This document shows, in pieces, positions 50,412 through 63,305 of a stretch of DNA of 64,000 bases. The DNA lies in the NCBI RefSeq assembly GCF_009730915.1, contig NC_052475.1, positions 3,100,001-3,164,000 on the forward strand, read 5' to 3'. Positions within the stretch are counted from its first letter, which is position 1; every line of letters starts with the position of its first letter. The position numbers were made by a program, and so were the translations under genes. The DNA comes from Dioscorea cayenensis subsp. rotundata (lineage: Eukaryota; Streptophyta; Magnoliopsida; Dioscoreales; Dioscoreaceae). The notes below the pieces were generated by a model. That model saw nothing but the letters and a program-made list of their open reading frames with translations. It made no database searches and was not told the DNA's origin.

Positions 50412-52577
50412 CTCATTTGTGTCAAGGGCTTGAGTTTATTGCTCCAAGAAAAAGAAAGGGATGGCTTGATCCATGGCTGTAAAGTGTGTCCAAGAGCACC
50501 TCCAGTTTCACACTTATTGTTTGCTGATGATTGTCTACTTTTTTTTTCAAGGTTTCAGTTGTTGAAGCTGCTCATATTAAGGATGCCTTGGCTCTCTATG
50601 AGAGGGAATCAGGCCAAATTGTGAATTTCTCCAAGTCATCCATTTTCTTTAGCCCTAATGTAACTCATGATTTTCAAAAGTTAATCAAGTAAAACTTGGG
50701 TGTCGGCGAAATGGATCGTAATGAGAAGTATTTGGGGTCGCCTCTTATGATTGGGAGAAATAAAAGGGAGGTCTTTACATCCATCAAGAATAAGATTTGG
50801 AAAAGGATTCATAGATGGAGGGATAAAATGCTTTCTATAGCAGGTCATGAAGTTTTATGGTTAAGGCGGTCCTCCAAGCCTTGCCGAACTACTTATGCAT
50901 ATTTTCTGGCTTCCTATATCCCTTTGCAAAGATATTGAAAGAATGTTAAACTCTTTTTGGTGGGCTAATCGAGGTAGAATTGGCTCAAGAGGAATTAACT
51001 GGAAGAGATGGGATGCATTTATGCTTGCCTAAAAAGTTTAGTGGAATGGGGTTTAAAAAGATTTATAATTTCAATTTATCCATGCTGGGTAGGCAAGTCT
51101 GGAATCTCATTGAGAGACCTAATGCCCTTGTTACTAGAATTTTCAAGTCCAAATATTCCACCTATTCAAGCTTTTTGCAGGCTAATACTGGGAGCAATCT
51201 GAGTTTTGTTTGGCGGAGCATTATGGCAGCAAAGGATATTATCTGCCGAGGGACACGTTGGAGAATTGGAAAAGGCAATATGGTCCGGGTTTCCAAAGAC
51301 CCTTGGTTACTGGATAGCTATTATGGTAAAATTGAGACTGTTCTTCCGACCCATTTACATGATATTACAGTTGATGCTTTACTAGCAAATGACAATTGGG
51401 GATGGGATGTGGATTTAATTACAGAACTATTTAACTCAAGGGATCATCAATTTATTTTGAGCGACCCTCTTCCTAATAGAGAGTATGAGGATGTTTTAAT
51501 GTGGCAGCTTAAGCCTTAAGGCCTTTTCTCAGTAAAGAGCTAATATAGAAGTATGCAAACTGATCTTGATGTGCAAACCCACTCTTCTACCTTCCCTTGG
51601 CTTCGACTTTGGAAGATGAAAATCCCTTCTAAGTGCAAGGTGTTTTTTTGGAGGGCATGTCACAATCTCCTTCCTACGACAGATAATCTCCACCTAAAGG
51701 GTGTTGAGGTCAATCCTATTTGCCCTGTGTGCATCAGTAGTGAAGAGATTATCTTGTACTCTTTGATCAAATGTGATTTAGCTCATAAATGCTGGACAAC
51801 TCTTAATGTTCCTAGGTGTTATTATAGGCAAACATCTTTCATGACCCTCATGGATCAAATGATACACACTCTTGCTAGTGGTTTATGTGAGCTCATTGTA
51901 ATGACTTGTTGGAGTCTTTGGTGTGTAAGAAATGGCAAGGTATGGCACTCAAAAACCCATATTTTCAAACAGGTGTTGAATCGAGCTGGTGGTTTCCTAT
52001 ATCAATGGCAACAAGCTCAACTTGGGTTGCATTTGAGTGTGAGTGGCAAAGGTGTAGGATTTGTAACTTGGGAACCTTTGAGTGGGGGCACTTTGAAGAT
52101 TAATGTGGATGCTGCCTTATTTAGAGATAGACAACGTACAGGTAATTCTGTTGTGGCAAGGAACTCACAAGGAAAATATGTCGATGCCGTGTCTAATCTC
52201 TTTCCTGGTTTTGTTCCAAGTACGGGAAGCCGAAGCTTTAAGCATCAAGGTGGCTTTATTGTGGCTAAAGTCTAAAGGATGGCAAAATGTTATTCTTGAA
52301 TCTGATTGTGCCCAAGTTGTTAATGCCTTGAAGGAGAATAATGCTCCAATATCTTATTTCCTTTGCTTGGTAGAGGGTTGTAATCAGATTTTGCAAGAGG
52401 TAAGGAATGTGCATGTTTCCTTTGTATTTTGATTTGCGAATAAGGTTACACATAGCCTATCTAGAGCAACTTTATTTTAGAATAGGTCGACATGAATGAA
52501 ACTTGGCTCCCGAGTATTTATCTAATGTAATCCTTTCTGATTTGAATTAATCTTATCAGTTTTTTTTAAAAAAAAAC
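50412..52577 (+). pseudogene. L1-type LINE, 3' part (RT end, zinc-binding RT region, RNase H)
   Basis: This continues the element interrupted at 45118. The RT catalytic box is HLLFADDCLLFF (50501-50540). The connection region (50700-51520) includes KYLGSPLMIGRNKR and SGMGFKKIYNFNLSMLGRQVW. A zf-RVT-like part follows with WKMKIPSKCKVFFWRACHNLLPT and CPVC (51613-51730). A plant-type RNase H region begins NVDAALFRDRQRTGNS (52102-52150) and continues in another frame from about 52225 (EAEALSIKVALLWLKS, then ESDCAQVVNAL). Stops and frameshifts are frequent (for example 50690, 50936, 51517, 52273). It ends near 52577 in a short A-run. RNase H after the RT is a known trait of some plant L1 clades. 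Confidence 0.88.
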
Positions 52578-52623
52578 AGGAGTTTTCGGATTTTTTTAAA
52601 TATATATATATATATATATATAT

Positions 52624-52820
52624 GAGCATCCATCATCTACGAACCTCTGTAGATTCAAAATCTACGAACATTTGTATCAACCATTGGATTTTAATCCAAT
52701 GATTGTGCACTGTGCAATAAACAATATTACTGTGTTATTCACTATAGTAACCTAATTGTTACTGTGCTCAACTACAGACCTTCGCCGGACATTCTACGAA
52801 TGTCCATAGTTGATGTATTG

Positions 52821-52822
<2 letters not shown>
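52624..52822. mobile_element. Short unit embedded in (TA)n, related to 28161-28346
   Basis: About 200 bp lies between (TA)n at 52600-52623 and at 52823-52858. It shares AGATT(C/T)AAAATCT, ACATT and AATAAACAAT with the 28-kb unit and holds the palindromic CCATTGGATTTTAATCCAATG (52681-52701). The unit reads CATCTACGAACCTCTGTAG and ends with GGACATTCTACGAATGTCC. It is non-coding. Confidence 0.5.
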
Positions 52823-52858
<36 letters not shown>

Positions 52859-52860
<2 letters not shown>

Positions 52861-54854
52861 CCATTAAAAGAATATTATAAACTCTATTATTAATTCGCGC
52901 ATGTCCTCATTTCCCTATATGATTGAGAATCCTGTTTCTAACAAGATAGGAAGAGAGTAGTTACTCTCTATTTAAAAAACAAAGATTCCAACTTTAGTCC
53001 TTTATTAGGATTTGTTATGGGATTTCATGTAATTTCATATTATTCATCTCTAAGATCATACTAGAATGCGTATCTATATTTTATGATCATTAGCAATATT
53101 GCTTTAGAGTGCAGTTTGTTGGGTTTTGAACCACACATAATGTAGAGATATAAGGATATATGTGCACATGTTGTGTAGACGTACATGACTAATATTTATA
53201 ATTGTGTATATATTATCATATTTAATTTTGAATGAACCCAATTGTGGTGATCTAATTAAAGTTTGATAGGGTTCTAATTATCTAGTTTTAAATGTGTAGA
53301 TTTACATCTTAATAATATGATGCGTAAAATTCCTAGGGGTAAAATTGTCAAGTCCGTGATGGGTAAACTTGTAATTAATCCATAAAGATTTTTTATAAAT
53401 AGGGTGTAATCCCTGACTGAGCACGCAATGATTTGAGATTTAGAATTAGGTTCCCATCTCTCCTCTTTGTATGATCAATTAGAAGAACCACAAGGCCCAA
53501 TCATCGTCATCATTATCAATGGATTCAAGTGTAGGTACGCTTCCGCTAAATTAATATTGTTCCCTAATAATTTTCAATCAAGAAGAGTGTCCTGGCTTTT
53601 CATAAGGATTATTCCCATTGTGAAATTCATCAAGTTTCATCACAACTAACCTATAAAGAATGGAACCTCTTCTCGTAGCATGTCTCAGTATAAAGCAGCT
53701 TAAGTGTCACCCAAGTATATAAAAGACAATGAGAGATTGAGAGGAAAACAAAAATGATGGCTGCTAAGGTTTCACTGTGGAAATAGAGAGTAATTGAACA
53801 ATAACAACAAATAAAGATTTTCTAATGGCTTGAAAATGATCCGTTCGAGCACATGTATATATCTAACAACTATAATATTAGTCATTAAAAGATAATGGAA
53901 AGCAAAACATAAAATATAAAAATATAGGCCGTCGGCTAAGTGAGGACTAACATAAACCCAAAAAAACTAATTTGAGAGAACAAGGGATTATGTTAGTCCT
54001 CAATTGTTCTCACTATTTCCAAAAAATAATTTGGTTACTTAGATTTGGTTGTATAACAGTATAAGAGAGAATCTGGGCCCAACTCAGCTCTAGCACGAGA
54101 GGCCTAGGCTGGCCCGATTCTAACATTTGACAGTCTTATCAATGCTCATACCAACATCTCCCTTGTCATTTTTTTTTACATAGCTATTTGAGACGTTGGA
54201 TAGAGAACAAACAAGATAGGGTGAATCATGTATTGAGTGTTGATAAACTCTTTCCGAAATAATGACCACTACTTGGTATAGTGAAATATTATAAAGTAGT
54301 AAATAAATAAATCCAGATTATAATCCTTGGGTCAGCAATATTATTGTATTTACTATGCATATATTGTATCATATTGTATAAAAATATCGCGACAACACTG
54401 TTCATTCACTGTTCATAGGTCCTCTAATCTTCCCATGTGATGTCGTCTAGTTAATAAATCGCTAGGGAGTAGTTAAGCTACCATAACTGATGTATCACTA
54501 TATTTATCTGTCTCTTAATACCTCTTTGTGAGGTTGCGTTCATCCTTTTTGTAAAAAAAAACACTCTCCTAAATGAGAAATTTATGCTTTACGTTCAATT
54601 GGTGAGTTTAAACTCTTGCCAATATATTTTTTCAAAGAGGATGAGAAGAAGTACATGGCTTGATTAGACATAAAGAAGGGGGAACCAGTGGTGGTGTACA
54701 TCTCATTACTCTGGAGCTCGTTAATGAAGAAATATATAGGAGTAAATGAAACAAATTAAATGGTGAAATGTCTAAGGAGAGCACGAGGCTGTATTTACAA
54801 ATTAATTGTGAGGAAAAATAGAGTACGAAGATAGAAGAAGGAGAAGATGTTAAT

Positions 54855-54889
<35 letters not shown>

Positions 54890-55046
54890 TTGCTTCTTTT
54901 GCATTAATTTTTTTAATAAAATAAATAAATTATTATTTGTATTATTTATCATGTGTGAAGAGGGAATCAATGTCCCAATCGACTCCTGTGTTTTACTGTT
55001 GACTAGACTAATATTGGTTTTGGCTTTAAATTGCTACACTGAAAGT
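52859..55046. other. AT-rich intergenic region
   Basis: No gene is supported. It contains a 15-bp perfect inverted repeat TGAGGACTAACATAA / TTATGTTAGTCCTCA (53941-53955 and 53988-54002), a (TA)n run at 54858-54886 and the SINE-like repeat at 54915-55025. Confidence 0.5.
54915..55025 (-). mobile_element. tRNA-derived SINE-like repeat, relative of 19070-19212
   Basis: On the minus strand CCAATATTAGTCTAGTCAA, AAAACACAGGAGTC, and an AATAATAATTTATTTATTTT tail match the copy at 19 kb in order. The B-box region is degraded. Confidence 0.4.
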
Positions 55047-55274
55047 GTATAAACCAAGGTTGTCAGACCCGGCCCCGGCATCGACCCGGCCAAGCCCAGG
55101 GGTCAGGGTCGATGGGTTCGACCGGGTCGAACCCGGGGTCAATAATAAAATATTAAAAAATATATTATAATAATTAATAATTATAAAATAATTAAAAAAT
55201 ATAATGTTAAAAACCATAATTATAATATAAAAAAAAAATATAAAACTACTTATATTTGATATCCAAATTCATTT

Positions 55275-55640
55275 TATACTCATAACAAGCACACATCAAC
55301 CTAGCAAAATAATCAAAATTACACACTCAAAGCAACCATCATCAAAATATAAGTATATAACAAGCACACATCAACCTAACAAAAAAATAAAAAATACATA
55401 CTCAAAACAACCATCATCAAAATATAAGTATATAACAAGCACACATCAACCTAACAAAAAAATAAAAAATGCATACTCATAGCAACCATCATCAAAATAT
55501 AACATGCACATATCAACCTAACAAAAAAATAAAAAATACACACTCATAGCAACCATCATCAAAATATAACATGCACACATCAACCTAACAAAAATAATGA
55601 AAAAAATACATACTCAAAACAAGCATCATAAAAAATAACA
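55275..55640. repeat. Minisatellite of ~70-bp units inside the hAT element
   Basis: About five units share AACAAGCACACATCAACCTA or AACATGCACACATCAACC, then ACAAAAAAATAAAAAATACA, then (A/T)ACTCA(A/T)A(A/G)CAACCATCATC and AAAATATAA. Adjacent units are nearly identical. Confidence 0.85.
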
Positions 55641-55908
55641 ATTACATGATTTAAAGTTTAATTTCACAAAAAAACAAACACATACCAATTAAAAATTCAA
55701 AGATAACAAAAAAAGTCACAAATACATAATCCAAAAGATAACAACAATTACCAAAGTATTCAAATACAACTAACAACAAAAAGACATAAAGTTTAATTCC
55801 ACACTCAAAAGTCAAAACAAACACATACCAAATATAACAAAATAGTCACAAATACATAATCAAAAGATTTACCCAAGTATTCAAATAGACAAGCACAACT
55901 AACATGAG

Positions 55909-58562
55909 TTAGGTCCATGAACTTGGATCAAAACTCAAATTAATATCATCATTTCCATCAAATCTTTGATCAAAGCTTGCATGGCCACCAACATCACCAC
56001 CAACATCACCAAAATCTTGCAAATTTACTTCTTCTTGGATATCCATGTCATCTAATAAACAAAATAAAAGCCATTTATTAAAAAGCTTGTTATCAACTAT
56101 ACATTTAATATTAAAACTTTTGTTAACCTTGACCATGACGATCATCAAATATAGGAATAGCATCATCTCCATAAACATTATCATCCATGATTTCTTCATA
56201 ATCAAGTTCGGGAGGACATTCATCTTCCACTACCCAAAAATCCGTCTTATCGATACAATCATAATCAACCGGATCATAACTCCTTTTCTTGTGTTGATGT
56301 CTATGTATATTTTAAAATATAAGAAATAAATTTATCTAACTAAAAATAACAAAATTATAAATGAGAACATGTAATGTTAATACCTTTGTCGTAAACGTAA
56401 GTTATAAGTCACATACACAAGATCATTTAACCTTTGATGCTCCAATTTGTTCCTTTGTTTAGTGTGAATGCGCTCAAAGAGACTCCAATTACGTTCACAT
56501 CCTGATGAAGAAGCAGTTTGACTAAGGAGTCGAATAGCCACTTTTTGCAAGTGAGGCGCACTATGTCCAAATAATTTCCACCATTCATCTACAAAATGTA
56601 TGAAAGTTTAAAATATATTAGTAAATAACAAGATATAATTTAAATTGACATTTAAGTATTTAACATCAAATACAATTTGGAATGTGGAACTAACCTGGTT
56701 GCATATTTTTAGATGCCGGCAAAGCGGATTCACGACTAAAACTCCATAATCGATCTCGATATATTTTGATCTCCTTCATCGCCTTCTCACTATTGCTACA
56801 TATGCTTCTTTGCTCTAACAAATCAAGTAGGCCTTGCATTACTTCTGGAGTTTCTACAAATGTGCTTTCATCATATAAAAAAGCGGGGTTGAGAAAATAG
56901 GCGGCCGCATGAATGTTGCGCCGAAAATGCTTATCCCATCTTTCATCAACAATTTTGATGTAAGGATTATACAACCTTTGCTTGTCTCTAAAGATAGACA
57001 TGATTCCTTTACGAATTCTAAAACATCCCCTCATAAACATAACCAAGAGAAGGCTTCTCATCGGCATCCACAACACGAGTAGCTTAATTATTGGAGCCGC
57101 TATTTTTTTACCATCAACAAGCAATCATCCCAAAATTTGTTGTCCAAAATAATAGAACAAAACCAATTTACCAATGGCGGATTTGGACAATCTATGACAA
57201 GTATAGTATTTGTCGGTTACCAAAGCTTGCAAATCATGTTTGTGATCATAAATGCTTTTTAGAGTGATAAAAAGGGTAGCGAAACGAGTTGCTCCCGGGC
57301 GCACAATTTCTTTCCAACCCAACCTTTTTCTTAACCAACTCAACAAATAAATATGGTTGTACATAAAAATGGTTACCTTAGAAGCCCGTGAGGCAAGGTC
57401 AAGCATATGATCCATCTTCCCAATATCTCTCAAAATCAAATTTAGGCAATGTGCGGCACAAGGAGACCAATAAATGTGATTATATTTTTCATGCAATAGT
57501 CTTCCTGCAATGATGACAAAATATATCAAACTAGTTTAGAAAGAAGCATGGTTAAGTAAATAATATAAAAATCTATAACTAATAAAATAGCAAGCTAGCT
57601 AAATATTTAAATCACATACCTGCGGCAACATAATTACTAGCATTATCTGTCACCAAATGTACAACATTTGAAGGCCCAACCCATTCCACAATCTCTGAAA
57701 ACAAATTCATCAAATTTGTGGCATCCTTAACCATATCTGATGCATCAACAGATTTTATGAAAGATATGCCATTAGGACAATACATCAAAAAATTGATCAA
57801 AGTTCTTTGTCTTTGATCACTCCAACCATCGCCCATAATCGTACATCCAGAACTAGCCCAATTGCTTCTAAAGTTATCAACAAGCAACTGGCATTCCTTT
57901 TTACAATTCTTTAGTAAATGAATCCTCATATTATTATAAGATGGGCCTTTATATCCAGATCCAATCCCAGCAATGGCATCCAGCGCTACCTGAAAATAAG
58001 GTGACTTCAATGCATTAAATGGAATGCATGAATCATAAAACCACTGTGCAAAAGCCAAATGCGCCTTCTGAATTGCTTGTTTGTTCGCAAATGCACTCTT
58101 GATTCCTGGTTGAGACTCCGGGGTTGTCCTTGGAACCATAAATTTCTCAATGGAATCCTTGGCCTTCCGTTTTCCCAAAGATTTTTCTATTGTTGTTGTC
58201 TTTTGTTGTGACTTCATTAGAGGACTAAATTCTTGAACATCATCTTCTTCAACTTCTTCATATGCATTATCAAATGAATCTTTCTCCTTTTGGTTTGATG
58301 AAGTAAGAAACCCCGCCATTTGCTTGCGAACATCATCCGGAACTTTTTTACAAGCCGCAATATTTCCCCGAATGCAAGCTAGGTGATACTTCATTCTATT
58401 AATTCCACCACCTTGATATTTTGATCCACAATAAAGGCATGAGAAAATCTTTTTTCCTTGTGCATTATTAGACACATTGAAATGGTCCTAAGCAGGATCA
58501 GTCTTCAAACGAACATTGCCACTTGAACAACTAGAAGATTGTGTATTGCCGGCCTCTAGATC
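55909..58562 (-). pseudogene. hAT transposase (BED zinc finger, DUF659, C-terminal dimerisation), degenerate
   Basis: A BED zinc finger is first: CLYCGSKYQGGGINRMKYHL with a His following (about 58365-58440), in an exon from 58562. The aromatic residue just before it is a TAG stop (58488-58490; DPA-stop-DHF). The exon then runs to 57620 with GCTIMGDGWSDQRQRTLINF and VVHLVTDNASNYVAAG (DUF659-type core). The next exon starts at 57504 with SPCAAHCLNLILRDIGK. Frameshifts near 57120 and 57060 split the ILDNKFW and IAAPIIKLL blocks. Next come ERWDKHFRRNIHAAAYFLNP and, in a further exon (about 56390-56590), WWKLFGHSAPHLQKVAIR and SSGCERNWSLFERIHTKQRN, the hAT dimerisation region. The gene would have moved this element by cut and paste; the stop and frameshifts indicate it is inactive. 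Confidence 0.9.
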
Positions 58563-59599
58563 CTATACATAACAATTTCAACCAATATATGTTGTCAATT
58601 TATAGTGTGATCTCTATTTGTGATGAAATATGTAATCTCAAATATTTTTTTTAGGCACATGATGTACTCATAAATTTTTAAAACAAAAATGAACAATGAA
58701 AAATAAAAATATTACCAACTCACCATATGTCGTGAGCAAAATTAGAGTAACAAAAGCCTCTTTTTAGATGTTCACTCCTTTCTAGAACCTACAAAGATAA
58801 TATCTTATAAATATGAGGTGAAGCCAAATTATAGAAAAATAATCAATATACAAAAAGACAATTCCCACTTTATAATCTCTATGCAATCACATAAGAAAGT
58901 TTAATATTTGCACGGTGACGCATTAATAAGAAAGTTTAATATGCCAAATTATAGAAATTTTTTTGGCACTTTATTTAAAGATTAATTTTTTTCTGTAAAA
59001 TAGATAGGATGAATGTATCATATAGATAATCCTCACCATGTATCGTGCATCTATTCATAGGATAATTCAACAAATCATTAAAAAAAAAAAAAACTAAAAC
59101 AACAAAAAAAAACAAGGATTACAAGATTTTCAAAGCATGGTACAAGATTACAAATCATTCAAAAAAATCTCTCAAAAGCATCAACATAATCAGTATGAAT
59201 CTCTTAAAAGCATGGTACAAGATTATAAATCTCTTACCGAGAGCAAGCACAAGGTTGGTGGAGTCACCGGAGCATCATCGGAGTTTGATGGAGTTGACTG
59301 AAGAGAGGGCTGCTAGATGGAGCGATGGAGGAGGACTGGAGTTGAAATTTGAAATTTCACAAAGAAACCAGGGCCAGGGGAAGCTTGAGTTGAAAGCCCT
59401 AAATTTCATTAAATTTATGACCCGGTTGACCCGGCCGAGTCAACCGGTTCAAGGTTGAACCGGCCGGGTCACCGGGTTGATACCGAGTCTCCATACATCC
59501 GGTTCAATGGGTCATGCCCGGACTGGCCACATGGCCGGTTCCCGGTTTTTCCGGTTGAACCGGCCGGGCCGGTCCGGGTCTGACAACCTTGGTATAAAC

Positions 59600-59762
59600 T
59601 TATTTTTTTAAAAAAAAAAATTGTGGTAGCACACATTATCTGATATTATGTGATGCGGTATAGGGGAACTCAACACCATATAGACAAAAACAAATTCATG
59701 TTTTTACATAAAAAATTATTAATTTAATAAGTTAACAAAATTATTACTATTAATAACGGTGT

Positions 59763-59794
<32 letters not shown>

Positions 59795-61323
59795 ATTACA
59801 ATTTACTTGCAAACATACAATGATACGTAGTTTTGAGACTAACATGTATTTTTATTCAAGGATGAAAATGCATTTTTTTTGTTATATTGTTTAAAGATTA
59901 TTTTTGCTTGTCAATATGCATGATGTATAATGTACGTAATGGTTTATTCGCTTTATCTCAATTGTATGATATAAGAGTACAAGAGTTTGAGTACTTCTCC
60001 TGATAATACTATTCAGGCAATATAAATATAAATCTAATTTTGCTCATCGGTACTGTTCATGATTTAGGTGTGGGTTTTTATGAGAGAAATATTGGTTTTA
60101 TCCCCTATAGTTGTAGGGTAGAGAATTTTTTCTAGAATATCAGTAAGTCACTGTAGCTAGTGCACATCTGTATTTATCTGTTCTTTTGACAATCCTTAAA
60201 TCGGGGATGATTGTTTTTAATCAATTTAAAAACTTTATCCCCTAACAAAAAAAATTGTGTGTGCCTTCAATTTTATGTCTATGTTATTGGATTTTAAAGC
60301 ATGTTTTTAATCAATTAAATCAAGCCTAAATTGTTTTATTTACACTAACAAAGTTGGCAACAAACAACAACACAGTAATTTTTTTTTGAAGATTATAAAA
60401 TTTAATATACAATCATATAATCTTTACAGTCACACGTTAACAAATGCAACTGCATTTAGCAAAATGAGAGAAATTTGTGATGATTTTTTAAAATTATATT
60501 TATATCTTTCATTTCCACCTTATATGCTTATTAGTGTGTGTATATATATATTTATAAGTTTTAGTTTATTTGGAATTTTTATTTTCTATTAAGTCCAAAA
60601 TTGTTTGTAGTCTGAACTTTTTTGGAGCAAGCTCTTTCCTTCTTTTACAACTTCTTTATTGTAAAATTTTTAAAATAAATAAATACATCAAAAACATAGC
60701 TACATTTTTTTTATAATTTATTATAAACGGGTGCTAACCATTTTGAGAAGGGTTTGACCTTTAATGGAAAAATATATAAAATTATTAAAATTTAAAATTA
60801 TATAATTGTAATCCGTGATTTTATATAATATAGTTGTAAATTGAAATGAAAAACATCATAATACTGGAATTTTTATATTATAATATATTTGATGAATGGT
60901 GAAGATTCATATTTCATGTTGAATTGTTTTGTTCAGGTGAGAATACCGGCCACTTAAGAAACAAAATGCTCAAAACATAGGTATAGTTGAAATAAAAATA
61001 TTGAGATAAATATTAGCCATTATTAGAAAGTGATTAATTAAAGAATGAATGTGGCTGAAATAGAGTAGGAGTGGCACACATTATTGATAAATTAAAAAAG
61101 AATCGATTTAGATAGTATTGACATTCTTTACACGACCAGTTTCTTAGGCCATTAAAAAGTAGAGTCTCGGATCATAAATGAAAAAACAGTAGATTTAAAG
61201 AAAATGTTTAGTTAAAATTTTATAAAATAACGAGTTGAAATTTGATTTACCTAATATATTTGCCTTGACAGAGCAACTTCAAAAAAGAAAGATTAATGTT
61301 GCAGGCCCTAAAAAGAACTAATG
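59600..61323. other. AT-rich intergenic region
   Basis: No gene, RNA or defined repeat is supported beyond a (TA)n run at 59763-59790. Confidence 0.5.
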
Positions 61324-61339
61324 CCTTGCTGATGTTGTT

Positions 61340-61565
61340 TTTGGGAAGAGGAGCGGGGTGAACCCACTAGAGACTCAGAGACGTGCACAAGTCTCGGTGG
61401 AACAAGTAGGGATGAGATCGCGCTCATGTGGGCGCTGGAATCATTTGTACACAACCACTATTCACAACTCCTAGAAATGTGCCATCAGCCGAGAATCGAA
61501 CTCTCACCACTCGGTGAGAGCTCTATCGGCGACCCGTGTACCAATAGACCCGTAGGTCGTTGGCT
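61340..61565 (-). mobile_element. tRNA-derived SINE with 16-bp target duplication
   Basis: The 226-bp unit is flanked by CCTTGCTGATGTTGTT at 61324-61339 and 61566-61581. On the minus strand it starts GAGCCAACGACC, has an A-box-like TATTGGTACACGGG and a B-box GAGTTCGATTCTC about 40 bp later. A GC-rich body (TTGTTCCACCGAGACTTGTG, GTGGGTTCACCCCGCTC) follows, with a short A tail at the target junction. This is the structure of a polymerase III-derived SINE mobilised by LINE machinery. The GC content contrasts with the AT-rich surroundings. Confidence 0.8.
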
Positions 61566-61581
61566 CCTTGCTGATGTTGTT

Positions 61582-63276
61582 ACCATTGACCCATCTACAG
61601 AGCATAATAACATACAATCTATGTGATTGTATAGAAAATGAGACCAGTCATTCTATATATGTTCATATGAGATTGATTGACACAATCCAATGAAAATATA
61701 TAACATCAATGTTGAATTATAAAGTTCCAATTATAGCACGCAATTAATGTAATGAAAATGGTAAATATAATTAAAACTTTCAACTCTAGGATTAGGTGTA
61801 TTAACTATTATTCTAAAACTGATTTCATCTCCTTAGTGCAAGGATTTTTTGTATCCCTCTGTTATTAAAGTATAACTAAGCCAAACATAGAATCTTCCCG
61901 CTTAACACAATTAAAATGTTATGCAAATATTGACCAAAAAATATAAGAAGAGAACATAGATAAGAAAATAAAAGAGGTCATGGTTGTTAGAGTTTTCAAT
62001 ATTAAAAAAGAAAAGTTAACAAGTTAAGTTAATTAAAATGGAAAAACACACACATTGACCGCTAGCACCACAAGGACCATCACCGCATGCATCATCCCTT
62101 GTGTTATATGGCATTTGAAAATGTATCAAATAACATGATCCAAAAGATTTGTTCAAGATAAAAAAACAAAAGAAATTTATAAGTATTAAGTAGTGAACCT
62201 GTTTATGTATTAATCGATGTGAAACTAATTTTATTAAAAAATATGTTTAATGGAGGTTTGATTATAATGGAATTTGGGTTCACCCAGTTTTTATAGCAGG
62301 TCTGGCTAATCCAATTTTAATGTATACAACTTTTATATTAGCAAATAAATATAAAAATTTTCTTACCTTCGACTCAAGTAAAAAGCTAGGGTTTACAAGT
62401 GTTTTAAAAAAGAATTTTGTTAGCTAATTATCTCGTCCATTAATTTTTACTAATGACCCATTAATTCCTACTTAATCAACCATTTATTTATTTTATCATA
62501 ACATAAAGGATAAAAATAATAAAAAAAGATAAAACAAAACAAAATAAACATAGAAAAAGTGTTCCAAGTTTTTTAGGACAAAATGAAGCAACGGTCTTCC
62601 GTCCACCCCTAATTGGACTTGGTTTCACACTCTTGCCTACGTGTCAATTTCTAATTGGCTATTGCCAACACAATCGATGCGATAATTTGTTCAGTTTTTT
62701 TCCAAGTCAACGATGACTTCCATATCCTCCACCAACCGGATTTCAATTCCTCCAAACAAATAAATAACATATAATTAATTAATTTTAATATCTCTTTTTT
62801 AAAATTTATAAATAATATATATTTTTTTATAACGTGGATAAACCACACCACATACATACTTTTTATTACTATATTACAACTATATTTAAAAAAAATTTGA
62901 ACTCTTAATACCAAAAGTGTTAATTTAGTAGCATAATATAAAAAAAAACCTAAAATTGATTTTTCACACGCCCGCTCTCACGTGTGATTTATCTATATGG
63001 AATAATAATAAATAATAATAATAATAAAATAAATAAATAAATAAATAAATTCCATTTAAACAAAATAAGGGACTTATCTGTAATTATATCTTTTTCTAAT
63101 ACGAAGACTTTTCATATGACTATGGCCGTGATGGGGAATCCAAGAGTTCCCAAAATACTCCTATACGTACACATAAATTACATAAATGCCACTGAATAGA
63201 AATTAATTAAATAAAAGAATAAGGGTATTAATGTAATTTAGAGTATGTTCAAGGACTTTTTCATGGTGGTCCTTTT
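61582..63276. other. AT-rich intergenic region upstream of the calreticulin gene
   Basis: No gene is supported. A/T runs and an AATA repeat at 63002-63049 are present. The last few hundred bases are probably promoter. Confidence 0.5.
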
Positions 63277-63282
63277 TATAAA
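63277..63282 (+). promoter_or_regulatory. TATA box of the calreticulin gene
   Basis: TATAAA lies 43 bp before the ATG at 63320, so transcription probably starts near 63305 and the leader would be short. Confidence 0.55.
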
Positions 63283-63305
63283 GTGTGAGAGCATTGAGCT
63301 TCACT

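Larger units (their letters stand above)
55055..59591 (-). mobile_element. hAT DNA transposon with decayed transposase
   Basis: The 4537-bp element is flanked by perfect GTATAAAC (55047-55054 and 59592-59599). It ends in inverted repeats CAAGGTTGTCAGACCCGG (18 bp exact on both ends). Subterminal regions are rich in GACCCGG, CCGGTTGAACCGG and CCGGGTCA motifs, which are likely transposase sites. A minus-strand BED/DUF659/hAT-dimerisation transposase occupies 55.9-58.6 kb. The tandem repeat at 55275-55640 lies on its 3' side. Confidence 0.95.

Noticed and set aside
55275-55640. CRISPR-like array
   Set aside because: Regular ~70-bp units without unique spacers in a plant transposon; it is a minisatellite.
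61430-61560. A functional tRNA gene on the minus strand
   Set aside because: It has A- and B-box-like motifs but no cloverleaf-compatible acceptor stem, and it is bounded by a 16-bp target duplication, so it is a SINE.
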